This document shows positions 28,315-37,763 of a stretch of DNA of 64,000 nucleotides, piece by piece (within the stretch, counting starts at the first letter, position 1; each line of letters starts with the position of its first letter). The DNA is from Moritella viscosa. Its GTDB lineage: Bacteria > Pseudomonadota > Gammaproteobacteria > Enterobacterales > Moritellaceae. The notes under the pieces were generated by a model, which saw only the letters and a program-made list of their open reading frames with translations, was not told where the DNA came from and did no database searches. The stretch lies in the NCBI GenBank assembly GCA_000953735.1, contig LN554852.1, positions 2,243,846 to 2,307,845 of the forward strand, read 5' to 3'. Made by a program: the position numbers and the translations under genes.

Positions 28315-31128
28315 ATGCAGAATAACGTCATGAAAGCCTGGTTAGAATCCTCTCATCTAGCCGGTGCGAACCAGACATATATTGAAGATCTATATGAGCA
28401 ATTTTTGGCAGATCCAGATTCAGTTGGCGAAGAATGGCAAACTGTATTTTTAGGGCTCCCTAAAGTTGATAATACTAAAGAAGTTCCACATGGTCCTGTA
28501 AAGGATTATTTCATTCGCCTTGCGAAAGATACATCTCGATATGCTGCTCAAGTAAGCGACCCACATAATGATGCGAAACAGGTTAAAGTATTACAGTTAA
28601 TCAATGCTTTCCGTTTTCGAGGTCATCAACATGCTAACTTAGATCCATTAGGCCTATGGACACGTGATCGTGTACAAGACCTAGACCCTGTATATCACAA
28701 CCTTTCTGATGCTGATTTTGATGCTAGCTTTAATGTTGGTTCATATGCAATTGGCCAAGAAAGCATGAAACTCAGTGAGCTTTATACTTCGTTACAAAAA
28801 ACCTATTGCGGCTCAATTGCAGCTGAGTATATGCATATCGTTTCTACTGAAGAAAAACGTTGGATCCAAAGCCGTTTAGAATCAGTTGAAAGTACGCCTG
28901 AGTTTGAAAAAGAAGATAAATTACGATTTTTAGATAACTTAACCGCGGCTGAAGGTCTGGAAAAATATCTAGGTGCTAAGTTCCCAGGTGCAAAACGTTT
29001 CTCGCTTGAGGGCGGTGATGCACTAATTCCAATGATGAAAGAATTAATTCGTCGTAGTGGTGAGCAAGGTATCAAAGAAGCAGTTATTGGTATGGCGCAT
29101 CGCGGCAGACTAAATATGTTAGTGAATGTATTGGGTAAAAAACCAACAGACTTATTTGATGAATTTGCTGGCAAACATAGCGATGCTTGGGGCGCGGGCG
29201 ATGTTAAATATCATCAGGGTTTCAGTTCTGATTTTAACACTCCAGGCGGTAATGTACATTTAGCTCTTGCTTTTAATCCATCGCATTTAGAAATTGTTAA
29301 CCCAGTAGTCATGGGCTCTGTTCGTGCACGTCAAGAACGTCATGGCAGCACTGATGGTGATGAAGTACTGGCGATTACAATTCATGGAGATTCTGCAATT
29401 ACTGGTCAAGGTGTTGTTGCTGAGACATTTAATATGTCACAAACACGCGCTTACGGTATTGGCGGTACAATTCGGATTGTTGTGAATAACCAAGTTGGTT
29501 TTACAACATCAAATCCAAAAGATATGCGTTCTACAGAATACTGTACGGATATCGCAAAAATGGTTCAGGCTCCCATCTTCCATGTAAATGCAGATGACCC
29601 TGAAGCTGTTGTATTGGTGACACAAATCGCACTTGATTTCCGTAATACATTTAAGCGTGATGTTGTTATTGATTTAGTTTGTTATCGTCGTCATGGCCAT
29701 AATGAAGCTGATGAGCCGAGTGCAACGCAGCCATTAATGTATAAAAAAATCAAAAAGCACCCAACACCGCGTAAGATATATGCAGATCAACTTGTCAATG
29801 AAGGCGTTATTGATGCCTCTGAAGCAACGGGTTTTATTAACGAATATCGTGATCAACTTGACCATGGTGAATGTGTTGTTAAAGAATGGCGTCCGATGCA
29901 GCAGCACTCTGTTGATTGGAATCCTTACTTAAAACACGAATGGGATATGTCTTATCAATCACAAGTCGCTCAGGATAAATTATCTGACCTTGCATTGAAA
30001 ATGACGGCTGTACCCGAAGGACATAAGATCCAGTCTCGTGTACAGAAGATTTATTCAGACCGTGTTTTAATGGCAAACGGTGAGAAACCATGTGATTGGG
30101 GTTTTGCTGAAACGCTTGCATATGCAACATTACTTGATGATAACTATAAAGTCCGTCTAACAGGGCAAGATGTTGGTCGTGGTACTTTCTTCCACCGCCA
30201 TGCAGTTGTACATAATCAAGAAAACGCGAGTACATATACGCCATTAGCTAATTTAAAACCTGAACAAGGTGAGCTAACTATTCACGACTCAGTATTATCT
30301 GAAGCTGCAGTATTAGCGTTTGAATACGGTTATGCGACAACTGAACCAAGTGGTTTAACTATTTGGGAAGCACAGTTTGGTGATTTCGCCAATGGCGCAC
30401 AAGTTGTATTTGATCAGTTCCTTTCTTCTGGTGAACAGAAATGGGGTCGTATGTGTGGCCTAACAGTATTGTTACCACATGGCTATGAAGGGCAAGGTCC
30501 TGAGCATTCATCTGCACGTTTAGAACGTTACATGCAAATGTGCGCAGAGCATAACTGGCAAGTGTGTGTACCTAGTACACCTGCGCAGGTTTACCATATG
30601 CTCCGTCGTCAAACAGTTCGCCCAATGCGTCGTCCATTGATCGTGATGACACCTAAATCGTTATTACGTCACCCATTAGCTATTTCTAGTTTATCTGAAT
30701 TAGCAGATGGCACGTTCCAAAATGCAATCGGTGAAATTGATACTCTCGACGCAGCACAAGTCAAACGTGTTGTTATGTGTAGTGGTAAAGTATATTTCGA
30801 TTTACTAGAAACGCGTCGTAAATTGGGTCAGACGGATGTTGCTATTGTACGTATTGAACAGCTTTATCCTTTCCCTCATGCGGAAATTGCAGCTATATTT
30901 GCAGAGTATCAACACGTAGAACAGTTTGTTTGGTGTCAAGAAGAACCTCAGAATCAGGGCGCTTGGTATTCAAGTCAGCATAATTTCTGGGGCGTAATCC
31001 CGCAAGGGGCGAAATTAAGTTATGCAGGACGTGCTGCATCAGCATCTCCTGCAGTCGGTTACATGTCTGTACATACAAAACAACAGCTAGCACTTATTGA
31101 AGATGCTTTAACTGTTGCACAGAAATAG
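28315..31128 (+). CDS. sucA: 2-oxoglutarate dehydrogenase E1 component
   Basis: A 937-residue thiamine-diphosphate enzyme that decarboxylates 2-oxoglutarate and passes succinyl to the lipoyl group of SucB. Recognisable: the N-terminal E2-binding region with SHLAGANQTYIEDLYEQFL, GMAHRGRLNMLVNV, IHGDSAITGQGVVAETFNMS (ThDP site), RRHGHNEADEPSATQP and the C-terminal transketolase-like half with HGYEGQGPEHSSARLER. Length fits E. coli (933). Downstream of sdhCDAB in the same operon. Confidence 0.97.
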   Translation: MQNNVMKAWLESSHLAGANQTYIEDLYEQFLADPDSVGEEWQTVFLGLPKVDNTKEVPHGPVKDYFIRLAKDTSRYAAQVSDPHNDAKQVKVLQLINAFRFRGHQHANLDPLGLWTRDRVQDLDPVYHNLSDADFDASFNVGSYAIGQESMKLSELYTSLQKTYCGSIAAEYMHIVSTEEKRWIQSRLESVESTPEFEKEDKLRFLDNLTAAEGLEKYLGAKFPGAKRFSLEGGDALIPMMKELIRRSGEQGIKEAVIGMAHRGRLNMLVNVLGKKPTDLFDEFAGKHSDAWGAGDVKYHQGFSSDFNTPGGNVHLALAFNPSHLEIVNPVVMGSVRARQERHGSTDGDEVLAITIHGDSAITGQGVVAETFNMSQTRAYGIGGTIRIVVNNQVGFTTSNPKDMRSTEYCTDIAKMVQAPIFHVNADDPEAVVLVTQIALDFRNTFKRDVVIDLVCYRRHGHNEADEPSATQPLMYKKIKKHPTPRKIYADQLVNEGVIDASEATGFINEYRDQLDHGECVVKEWRPMQQHSVDWNPYLKHEWDMSYQSQVAQDKLSDLALKMTAVPEGHKIQSRVQKIYSDRVLMANGEKPCDWGFAETLAYATLLDDNYKVRLTGQDVGRGTFFHRHAVVHNQENASTYTPLANLKPEQGELTIHDSVLSEAAVLAFEYGYATTEPSGLTIWEAQFGDFANGAQVVFDQFLSSGEQKWGRMCGLTVLLPHGYEGQGPEHSSARLERYMQMCAEHNWQVCVPSTPAQVYHMLRRQTVRPMRRPLIVMTPKSLLRHPLAISSLSELADGTFQNAIGEIDTLDAAQVKRVVMCSGKVYFDLLETRRKLGQTDVAIVRIEQLYPFPHAEIAAIFAEYQHVEQFVWCQEEPQNQGAWYSSQHNFWGVIPQGAKLSYAGRAASASPAVGYMSVHTKQQLALIEDALTVAQK

Positions 31129-31143
31129 TTTATTAAAGGAATT

Positions 31144-32319
31144 ATGAAAATGACAATTGAAATTTTGGTACCTGTACTGCCAGAATCTGTAGCAGATGCA
31201 TCTATTGCAACATGGCATAAACGCCCAGGCGATGCCGTTGAGCGTGATGAAATTATTGTAGAGATTGAAACTGACAAAGTTATTTTAGAAGTGCCAGCTG
31301 TTGAATCTGGTGTGCTTGAAGAAATTCTTGAAGATGACGGTGCAACCGTTCTTGGTCAGCAAGTCATTGGTAAATTGAAAGTTGGCGCTGTTGCTGGTGA
31401 AGAAACAAAAGACAAGCCTGCAGAAGCAAGTGAAGCAACAGTAGACGCAAGTCCTGCTGTTCGTCGTCTTATTGCTGAAAAAGGTTTAGATGCTTCTAAG
31501 ATTACTGGTACAGGAAAAAATGGCCTAATCACAAAAGAAGATGTTGAAAAAGTATTAGCACCTGCCGCACCAGTAGCAAAAGCACCAGTAGTTGCACCTG
31601 TCGTTGAACTTCAAGCTGGCCGTAGTGAAAAACGTGTTCCTATGACTCGATTACGTAAGCGTATTGCTGAACGTTTATTAGAAGCTAAAAACTCAACGGC
31701 AATGCTTACCACGTTTAACGAAATTAACATGAAACCTATCATGGATATTCGTAAACAGTATAAAGACGTATTTGAAGAGCGTCATGGTATCCGTTTAGGT
31801 TTCATGTCTTTCTACGTTAAAGCAGTAGTTGAAGCGTTAAAACGTTACCCAGAAGTGAATGCATCACTTGATGGTACCGATATTGTTTATCATAACTACT
31901 TTGATGTAAGCATCGCTATCTCAACGCCTCGTGGTTTAGTAACACCTGTATTACGTGATTGCGATACGATGAGTCTTGCTGATATCGAGAAGAACATTCG
32001 TGAATTAGCACTAAAAGGTCGTGATGGAAAATTATCAATTGAAGATCTGACTGGCGGTAACTTCACTGTCACTAACGGTGGTGTATTTGGTTCATTAATG
32101 TCAACGCCAATCATCAACCCGCCACAAAGTGCAATTTTGGGTATGCATAAAATCCAAGATCGTCCAATGGCTGTTGATGGTAACGTTGTTATCTTACCTA
32201 TGATGTATCTTGCTCTTTCTTACGATCACCGTATTGTTGATGGTAAAGAGTCTGTTGGTTTCTTAGTAACAATCAAAGAATTATTAGAAGACCCAACTCG
32301 TCTTCTTTTAGATGTGTAA
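31144..32319 (+). CDS. sucB: 2-oxoglutarate dehydrogenase E2 (dihydrolipoyl succinyltransferase)
   Basis: A 391-residue acyltransferase: an N-terminal lipoyl domain (lipoyl-Lys in [13 protein letters not shown] near residue 45), an E1/E3-binding domain ([19 protein letters not shown] near residue 101), a linker rich in Ala-Pro-Val, and the catalytic domain ending with [11 protein letters not shown], which holds the catalytic His and Asp. It is about 14 residues shorter than E. coli SucB, the difference lying in the linkers. ATG at 31150 (the third codon) is an alternative start. Confidence 0.96.
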   Translation: MKMTIEILVPVLPESVADASIATWHKRPGDAVERDEIIVEIETDKVILEVPAVESGVLEEILEDDGATVLGQQVIGKLKVGAVAGEETKDKPAEASEATVDASPAVRRLIAEKGLDASKITGTGKNGLITKEDVEKVLAPAAPVAKAPVVAPVVELQAGRSEKRVPMTRLRKRIAERLLEAKNSTAMLTTFNEINMKPIMDIRKQYKDVFEERHGIRLGFMSFYVKAVVEALKRYPEVNASLDGTDIVYHNYFDVSIAISTPRGLVTPVLRDCDTMSLADIEKNIRELALKGRDGKLSIEDLTGGNFTVTNGGVFGSLMSTPIINPPQSAILGMHKIQDRPMAVDGNVVILPMMYLALSYDHRIVDGKESVGFLVTIKELLEDPTRLLLDV

Positions 32320-32341
32320 TATTTAGTTTTATTTAGTTGCT

Positions 32342-32362
32342 TACGCCTTATCTTGAGGCGTA
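32342..32362 (+). other. RNA hairpin between sucB and sucC
   Basis: A perfect 7-bp stem (TACGCCT / AGGCGTA) with a 7-nt loop and no T-run, in the 89-bp sucB-sucC gap. It may mark mRNA processing between the dehydrogenase and ligase parts of the operon. Confidence 0.5.
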
Positions 32363-32408
32363 GGTTCTCGGGACAAGCCCTTGTGGCTATTAACATGGAT
32401 ATACGAGC

Positions 32409-33575
32409 ATGAATCTGCATGAGTACCAGGCAAAACAACTTTTTGCTGAATATGGTTTGCCAGTTCCTGAAGGTTACGCAACAAACGTACCTCATGAAGC
32501 GGCAGCTTTCGCTGACAAAATTGGTGGCGATAAATGGGTTGTTAAGTGTCAAGTTCACGCCGGCGGGCGTGGTAAAGCAGGTGGTGTTAAGCTTGTAACT
32601 TCTAAAGATGAAATTACAGCATTTGCTGAGCATTGGTTAGGTAAGAACTTAGTTACTTATCAAACTGATGCAAATGGTCAACCGGTTTCACAAATTCTTG
32701 TTGAAGCTGCGGGTGATATCGCAAATGAACTTTACCTTGGTGCTGTTATCGACCGTGGTTCGCGTAAAGTTGTATTTATGGCATCAACCGAAGGTGGCGT
32801 TGATATTGAGACTGTTGCTGAACAAACTCCTGAGTTAATTCACAAAGCAACGATTGATCCACTTGTTGGTGCACAACCTTTCCAAGCGCGTGAGCTTGCA
32901 TTCAAACTTGGTTTACAAGGCGCTCAAATCAAACAGTTTACACAGATCTTTATGGGTCTAGCTAAAATGTTCACTGATTCTGATATGGCGTTACTTGAAA
33001 TCAACCCGCTTATTATTACTGGCGCAGGTGACCTTGTTTGTTTAGATGGTAAAATTACTATCGATTCGAATGCGCTTTATCGCCAACCTAAACTTCGTAC
33101 TATGCAAGATATTACTCAAGAAGATGCACGTGAAGCTCACGCTGCTAAATTTGAGTTAAACTATGTTGCATTAGACGGTAGCATTGGTTGTATGGTAAAC
33201 GGCGCAGGTCTAGCGATGGGCACTATGGATATTGTTAACATCCATGGCGGCAAACCAGCTAACTTCCTTGACGTAGGCGGCGGTGCAACAAAAGAACGAG
33301 TTGCTGAAGCATTCAAAATCATTCTTTCTGATGACAATGTTAAAGCCGTACTTGTTAATATTTTCGGTGGTATCGTTCGTTGCGATATGATCGCTGAAGG
33401 TATTATTGGCGCAGTACAAGAAGTTGGCGTACAAGTGCCAGTTGTTGTACGTCTTGAAGGTAACAATGCAGAATTAGGCCGTGCAGTTTTAGCTAAATCT
33501 GACTTAAATATTATTGCAGCATCTAGCCTAACGGATGCAGCGCAACAAGTTGTTGCAGCAGCGGAGGGCAAATAA
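32409..33575 (+). CDS. sucC: Succinyl-CoA synthetase, beta subunit
   Basis: A 388-residue ATP-grasp subunit that binds nucleotide and succinate. [20 protein letters not shown] at the start and [12 protein letters not shown] near residue 46 are diagnostic; the C-terminal half has [17 protein letters not shown] and [16 protein letters not shown]. Same length as E. coli SucC. Its stop lies directly before the sucD ATG. Confidence 0.97.
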   Translation: MNLHEYQAKQLFAEYGLPVPEGYATNVPHEAAAFADKIGGDKWVVKCQVHAGGRGKAGGVKLVTSKDEITAFAEHWLGKNLVTYQTDANGQPVSQILVEAAGDIANELYLGAVIDRGSRKVVFMASTEGGVDIETVAEQTPELIHKATIDPLVGAQPFQARELAFKLGLQGAQIKQFTQIFMGLAKMFTDSDMALLEINPLIITGAGDLVCLDGKITIDSNALYRQPKLRTMQDITQEDAREAHAAKFELNYVALDGSIGCMVNGAGLAMGTMDIVNIHGGKPANFLDVGGGATKERVAEAFKIILSDDNVKAVLVNIFGGIVRCDMIAEGIIGAVQEVGVQVPVVVRLEGNNAELGRAVLAKSDLNIIAASSLTDAAQQVVAAAEGK

Positions 33576-34445
33576 ATGAGCGTTTTAATTAATAAAGATA
33601 CGAAAGTGATCTGTCAAGGTTTCACTGGTGGTCAAGGTACTTTCCACTCAGAGCAAGCTATTGATTACGGAACTCAAATGGTTGGTGGTGTTTCTCCTGG
33701 TAAAGGTGGCACGACACATTTAGGTTTGCCTGTATTTAACACAGTACGTGATGCAGTAGAAACAACTGGCGCAACTGCGTCAGTTATCTATGTACCAGCA
33801 CCGTTCTGTAAAGATGCTATCTTAGAAGCAATTGATGCAGGTATCGAACTTATCGTTTGTATTACAGAAGGTATACCGACTGTAGATATGATCGAAGTTA
33901 AAGTTAAACTTGATCAGCAAAATGTTCGTATGATCGGTCCTAACTGTCCAGGTGTTATCACTCCTGGTGAATGTAAAATTGGTATTATGCCTGGTCACAT
34001 TCACAAGCCGGGCAAAATCGGTATTGTTTCACGCTCTGGTACGCTTACGTACGAAGCAGTAAAACAAACTACTGATGAAGGTTACGGTCAATCAACATGT
34101 GTTGGCATCGGTGGTGATCCGATCCCTGGTACCAACTTTATTGACGTACTTGAGTTATTCGAAAATGACCCACAAACTGAAGCAATTGTAATGATTGGTG
34201 AAATCGGTGGTACGGCAGAAGAAGAAGCAGCAGCTTATATTAAAGCGAATGTAACTAAACCTGTTGTTTCTTACATTGCCGGCGTTACAGCGCCAGCAGG
34301 TAAGCGAATGGGTCATGCAGGCGCAATTATCGCTGGCGGTAAAGGTACTGCAGACGAGAAATTTGCGGCACTAGAAGATGCTGGTGTAGCAACGGTACGT
34401 TCATTAGCTGATATTGGTTCTGCTTTACGAGCTAAATTAGGTTAA
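33576..34445 (+). CDS. sucD: Succinyl-CoA synthetase, alpha subunit
   Basis: A 289-residue CoA-binding subunit with the phosphorylated His in [18 protein letters not shown] near residue 247 and the N-terminal CoA-binding [20 protein letters not shown]. Same length as E. coli SucD. Last gene of the TCA operon, followed by a terminator. Confidence 0.97.
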   Translation: MSVLINKDTKVICQGFTGGQGTFHSEQAIDYGTQMVGGVSPGKGGTTHLGLPVFNTVRDAVETTGATASVIYVPAPFCKDAILEAIDAGIELIVCITEGIPTVDMIEVKVKLDQQNVRMIGPNCPGVITPGECKIGIMPGHIHKPGKIGIVSRSGTLTYEAVKQTTDEGYGQSTCVGIGGDPIPGTNFIDVLELFENDPQTEAIVMIGEIGGTAEEEAAAYIKANVTKPVVSYIAGVTAPAGKRMGHAGAIIAGGKGTADEKFAALEDAGVATVRSLADIGSALRAKLG

Positions 34446-34463
34446 CAGCTGTTTTTTTAAAAT

Positions 34464-34510
34464 AAAGCCACCTTCGGGCGACTTACTACAAGTTGCTCTA
34501 AGGTGGTTTT
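34464..34510 (+). terminator. Terminator after sucD
   Basis: An 11-bp outer stem (AAAGCCACCTT / AAGGTGGTTTT, one G-T pair) with an inner stem (GCGACTT / AAGTTGC) and a T-rich tail, 19 bp after the sucD stop. Confidence 0.8.
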
Positions 34511-34670
34511 TCTATTTAAAACATGGATTTAACTAAGAAATGTAACACCTCAATATGCATCATGTCACACGAGTTTGGTCACAATGTGGACATTGATGTA
34601 CTTCACGTATCCCCTTCGGTTTAAGACTTTTTTTGTTTAATCTTTCAAACATTTTTAATTGGTGGTGTAC

Positions 34671-34700
34671 GTAGCATCATGTGGCACTATGTAGTATCAT
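34671..34700 (+). promoter_or_regulatory. Direct repeats upstream of the toxin-antitoxin-like module
   Basis: GTAGCATCAT (34671-34680) and GTAGTATCAT (34691-34700) are separated by exactly 20 bp, two helical turns, about 40 bp before the start of the small gene. Such spacing fits binding by a repressor on one DNA face, as toxin-antitoxin operons usually have; no direct proof. The rest of 34511-34741 holds no gene I can support. Confidence 0.45.
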
Positions 34701-34741
34701 TAAGAGGTTAGTAATAGTAGTAATTTTTTAAGGATCTAATT

Positions 34742-34903
34742 ATGCCGCAATTAAAACATCAACCTAAGCGTAAAAAAGCAACAGCAAAAGATGTTCAAAA
34801 ATCAGCTGTCGTGGGTAATGCTGCGTTTAATTATTTTTTAGCGCATGGGGCATTGCCGAAAACAACTAAAGAATTGGCTGCATTTGTAAATACCTCTACA
34901 TAG
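34742..34903 (+). CDS. Small protein, probable antitoxin partner of the YafO-like toxin
   Basis: A 53-residue protein, basic at the N-terminus (KHQPKRKKATAKD) and hydrophobic-neutral at the C-terminus. AAGGAT 6 bp before the ATG is a good ribosome site. Its TAG overlaps the GTG start of the next gene by one base, a translational coupling typical of antitoxin-toxin pairs. It is much shorter than YafN and shows no resemblance to it that I can see, so the antitoxin role comes from position only. Confidence 0.6.
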   Translation: MPQLKHQPKRKKATAKDVQKSAVVGNAAFNYFLAHGALPKTTKELAAFVNTST

Positions 34904-35316
34904 TGAAAACAATTCAAACAGCACCGCTTTTTCGTTTTGATCCAGATTGGGAAAAGCATAGAAATACTTTCGACGATTATATAAATCATAATATACAACC
35001 CGATTTTTATGGTCGAGATGCTACTTTAAGCCATCCTCATATTTCTCATATTCATCTTGCTCAGACTCAAGCATTAGCTAATCAGTGGTCTAGAAAAGCA
35101 AGGATTGACCAAATTTATTATAGAACGACTAAATCCAATGATCCTGAAAATGACTATTGGCTTATTTATGCCTATGATGATTTTAATGATAGTTATCTTT
35201 TGTTGACAATTATAGGGCCTAATGCACATGGGGCTCAGTGGCGTAGTTATCTAAGCACAATATATGTCAGTATTGTGGAACCATGGATAAACGGCCGCCT
35301 TGCTGATGTCATATAA
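34903..35316 (+). CDS. YafO-family mRNA interferase-like toxin
   Basis: A 137-residue protein. IQPDFYGRDATLSHP and SHIHLAQTQAL match, from memory, the PDIFGRD and HIHLA motifs of E. coli YafO, a ribosome-dependent endoribonuclease; the later LIYAYDDFNDSYLLLTIIGPNAH fits the YafO core of beta strands. The GTG start overlaps the preceding stop codon. It lies between the TCA operon and the prophage integrase; whether it belongs to host or prophage depends on where attL is. Confidence 0.7.
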   Translation: MKTIQTAPLFRFDPDWEKHRNTFDDYINHNIQPDFYGRDATLSHPHISHIHLAQTQALANQWSRKARIDQIYYRTTKSNDPENDYWLIYAYDDFNDSYLLLTIIGPNAHGAQWRSYLSTIYVSIVEPWINGRLADVI

Positions 35317-35376
35317 AAAACGCTGAATGGCGACTTATTAAAAGCCGCCAAGTAGTTATTATTTTAAAATATAATA
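35317..35376. other. Likely zone of the left prophage attachment site
   Basis: The gap between the toxin gene and the integrase 3' end. A short imperfect stem (TGGCGACTT / AAGCCGCCA) lies at its left. In P2/HP1-like prophages att is next to int, so attL is expected here or nearby. The right end is outside the window, so no direct repeat can be shown, and no tRNA is present. Confidence 0.3.
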
Positions 35377-36351
35377 TTAAGCATATATTGTGGACATTGG
35401 GTTTAGTGCCATAGCTTCATTTAAATAATCAGGAGCAAGATGAGCATAAGTCATTGTTTGCATAATCGTTGAATGACCTAGGATTTTTTGCAACGTTAAA
35501 ATATTACCCCCGTTCATCATAAAATGACTCGCAAAAGTATGTCGTAAAACATGCGTTGCCTGACCTTTAGGTAAATCAAAGCCCTGCGCCTTTAGCACAT
35601 CGTAAAACTCCATGTATGAACCATTAAACAACCGGCCTGTTTTTCCTTTGTAGATATCATTCATTAATTCTGATGTTATAGGTACAGTTCTATTTTTACC
35701 ATTTTTGGTATCATTGAATGTGACTCGCCCATGAATAATATCATTTCCCCGTAGTTCTGCTGCTTCACTCCAACGCGCACCTGTCGATAAACACAACTTA
35801 GCAATATTAAGTTCATCGCCATCAAGATTATCCAGTAACTGAATAATTTCTTTTTTATTCAAAAACCCCATTTCAGTTGCGCGTATCTTGAGTTTGCCGA
35901 TCCCTTTTAATGGGTGTTCGTTATGAAACTCACCAGCTTTTATCAATACGGTAAAAACACCACTTAGCCTGACTTGGCTTCTATTGATCGTTGTTGCTTT
36001 GTTCCCTATAGCCATTTTGTCGGCACGGAATTGCATAACGCGCTGTTTAGTTACCTGATCTGCCCTTGGATGCCCTAAGTCTTTATCAATAGATAACAGG
36101 TGTTTTAGCTCTTTTTCAGGGCGTTTTAACTGTTGTCCATGGTAGCGATACCAAAGATCAATTAAGTCTAGTAACGGCCGCTTGTCTGCTGATTTCTCTA
36201 CCCAGCCTTTTTGGTTCTGAGTTGATAATAGCCAGCGTTCATACTGTTGCGCTTCGCCTTTCGTTTTAAACTTTTTTCTGTATCGTTTACCACTTCGTCC
36301 TTGTGGACGGCAATCGACCTCATACCCGTTAGGAATAGATTTAATTGACAT
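35377..36351 (-). CDS. int: Prophage tyrosine-type integrase
   Basis: A 324-residue site-specific recombinase of the P2/HP1 group. The N-terminal arm-binding part holds RKKFKTKGEAQQYERWL; the catalytic core has LSTGARWSEAAELR (first Arg), HVLRHTFASHF (His-x-x-Arg), LGHSTIMQTMTYAHL (His/Trp position and Tyr nucleophile). All catalytic residues are present, so it looks functional. It reads toward the host DNA on the left, which places att just beyond its end. Confidence 0.93.
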   Translation of the reverse strand: MSIKSIPNGYEVDCRPQGRSGKRYRKKFKTKGEAQQYERWLLSTQNQKGWVEKSADKRPLLDLIDLWYRYHGQQLKRPEKELKHLLSIDKDLGHPRADQVTKQRVMQFRADKMAIGNKATTINRSQVRLSGVFTVLIKAGEFHNEHPLKGIGKLKIRATEMGFLNKKEIIQLLDNLDGDELNIAKLCLSTGARWSEAAELRGNDIIHGRVTFNDTKNGKNRTVPITSELMNDIYKGKTGRLFNGSYMEFYDVLKAQGFDLPKGQATHVLRHTFASHFMMNGGNILTLQKILGHSTIMQTMTYAHLAPDYLNEAMALNPMSTIYA

Positions 36352-36423
36352 TTAGTTGTCCTCCCCAGCGGTAGAATTGTATTGCTAACGTTTTTATTGT
36401 AGTTGAGTCTACTTGTTTTTGAT

Positions 36424-36684
36424 TTAAACGCATGGCTCTTGAGTTGAGAAAACCGGACAAACTTGACCTGAACGTGGCTCAACATTTCCGGTTAATAGCC
36501 ATATCGTGTATTTTTTTAAACAGTCATGCTGGCTAAATTGCATTAAAAATTGGCAGCATGGTTCCTTATGTCCAGTAACATAGTTCGCTGTTGCGGATAG
36601 ATTAAAACTTAACGCATTAGCGAGTTGTTGGTTACTATATCGCTCTTCTTGAATAATAGCGCGTAATCTCGTATCAAAAGACAT
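36424..36684 (-). CDS. Small XRE-like regulator, paralogue of the prophage repressor
   Basis: An 86-residue protein with a helix-turn-helix-like N-terminus (TRLRAIIQEERYSNQQLANA). Its C-terminal half (CLKKYTIWLLTGNVEPRSG) is clearly related to that of the repressor at 40607-40912 (FKKYIMWLLTGDVEEDSD), while the N-terminal halves differ. A perfect 6-6-6 palindrome lies 21 bp upstream of its start. It may be a second repressor, a control gene of int, or the relic of a replaced immunity gene. Confidence 0.65.
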   Translation of the reverse strand: MSFDTRLRAIIQEERYSNQQLANALSFNLSATANYVTGHKEPCCQFLMQFSQHDCLKKYTIWLLTGNVEPRSGQVCPVFSTQEPCV

Positions 36685-36704
36685 CTTGTCACCTTTAACT
36701 TGTA

Positions 36705-36722
36705 GTGAATGAAATTATTCAC
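36705..36722. promoter_or_regulatory. 18-bp palindromic operator candidate beside the small XRE-like gene
   Basis: GTGAAT-GAAATT-ATTCAC, a perfect 6-bp inverted repeat with a 6-bp centre. A TATAAT-like element lies next to it on each strand (36734-36741). Likely bound by the XRE-like protein just downstream. Confidence 0.5.
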
Positions 36723-36871
36723 CCGAAAAGGGTATTATAATTATTTACAAATTAATGAGTTTGAGATACCAATTTAGGTATAGTGATTATATTCCATAAA
36801 TTTTAATGTTATTACCTAATTTGTATTAGCTCAGAGTTATGAGTATTAGGAAAAGCATGGTTAAATTGAAA

Positions 36872-36968
36872 TTAGCGCTTCGTTAAGAGGCAAAAAATTG
36901 TTGGCTAAAATTAGCTATGAAGAAGCAAAAGCCAACTGTTTTTTGCTTTTTTAAATGACTTGTTAAGT
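36872..36968 (-). other. attC-like site 3 (after the coiled-coil membrane gene)
   Basis: Read on the minus strand it begins ACTTAACAAGTCATTTAAA, which overlaps the stop codon of the 36963 gene, and contains a long imperfect hairpin (36889-36906 with 36930-36947) before ending in CCTCTTAACGAAGCGCTAA. The inverse-core box fits RYYYAAC; the final core box is degenerate. It could also act as a terminator. Weakest of the three sites, but in the right place. Confidence 0.5.
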
Positions 36969-37628
36969 GTTGATTTGCATCGCCACTTCTTTAGCTTTGT
37001 CTGAAATAGCAATTAGACTTGGGTTAAAGCCTTGAATTATTTTACTGTATTTCGCCATATGTTCTGAACTAGGAATAACATTTTGTTCACCATTCTTTAT
37101 TCTCTCTTGCATATCCATCATTCCGGCAGTAAGCCAATCGCGATATAAAACTACTGCTTTCCTATATTCGTTATGCTCATCCGCTAATTCTGGCAAGTAT
37201 AAAGCTTGTAACATCTCAGCTTTGTTATAAGCTTGGTTATTATAATTATTTTCTTGTTTAAATAATTTATTTTCCATTTCAGCATGAAAAGCTTCTTGTG
37301 AGATAACGACAAAGGAAAAGTACTCTTCAAGCTTTTCTCTTTTTAGCATCTCTCGATCTTTTTCTCTCCAGACATTTAATTCAATGTCTTTTTTAATTTT
37401 CTCTGTAGTTTTAGTAGTTTCAGAAACTTGCTTTTTAATAATATCTAAACTTGACTCTATAGCTTTATATTTGCCTTTTTCTGCGCCAAAACTTTTGATG
37501 AAACTACCAAATACAGCACCGAGTAAGCTAACCAAAAACAATAATAAGTAAAAGTACCAATCATCTAGAATTGTTTCGTTAAGAATTGACTCAACTATTA
37601 TTTTAATCTGCTCGTCTTTCATAGACAC
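36963..37628 (-). CDS. Cassette-like membrane protein with coiled coil
   Basis: A 221-residue protein of unknown function: one N-terminal membrane helix (FYLLLFLVSLLGAVFGSFI), then a long Lys/Glu-rich predicted coiled coil (residues about 55-110, with REKDREMLKREKLEEYF) and a helical C-terminal domain. Proteins of this shape are common in Vibrio integron cassettes (from memory). The reading frame is bounded on both sides by attC-like sites, and its stop codon is inside one of them, which is normal for a gene cassette. Possible role in phage exclusion or membrane sensing is only a guess. Confidence 0.6.
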   Translation of the reverse strand: MSMKDEQIKIIVESILNETILDDWYFYLLLFLVSLLGAVFGSFIKSFGAEKGKYKAIESSLDIIKKQVSETTKTTEKIKKDIELNVWREKDREMLKREKLEEYFSFVVISQEAFHAEMENKLFKQENNYNNQAYNKAEMLQALYLPELADEHNEYRKAVVLYRDWLTAGMMDMQERIKNGEQNVIPSSEHMAKYSKIIQGFNPSLIAISDKAKEVAMQINT

Positions 37629-37650
37629 CTATGGTTGATTTTTTGGAGGC

Positions 37651-37749
37651 ACTTAACACCGTATTAAACGGACTAAAATTGTGGATTGTATTGCGTAATC
37701 GATAGGATTTTAACCTACTGTTTTGTTGTATTTGAAGTTCTTGTTATGC
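37651..37749 (-). other. attC-like site 2
   Basis: 99 bp between two same-strand cargo genes. On the minus strand it runs from GCATAACAAGAACTTCAAA to GTCCGTTTAATACGGTGTTAAGT, ending in a perfect GTTRRRY core (GTTAAGT). The plus-strand sequence 37660-37684 is identical at 24 of 25 bases to 38398-38422 in site 1. Both the ends and the conserved box fit chromosomal-integron attC sites. Confidence 0.7.
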
Positions 37750-37763
37750 GCAAGCTAAAACTG

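Noticed and set aside
35317-35376. tRNA gene as the attachment target
   Set aside because: No tRNA-like cloverleaf or CCA end is visible near the integrase.
36198-36485. Minus-strand frame of 95 codons overlapping the integrase start
   Set aside because: It overlaps both the integrase N-terminus and the XRE-like gene in another frame and has no recognisable features.
36889-36947. Reading the hairpin after the 36963 gene only as a terminator
   Set aside because: It may terminate, but the RYYYAAC box overlapping the stop codon and the equivalent position to two better attC-like sites make attC the better single explanation; kept at lower confidence.
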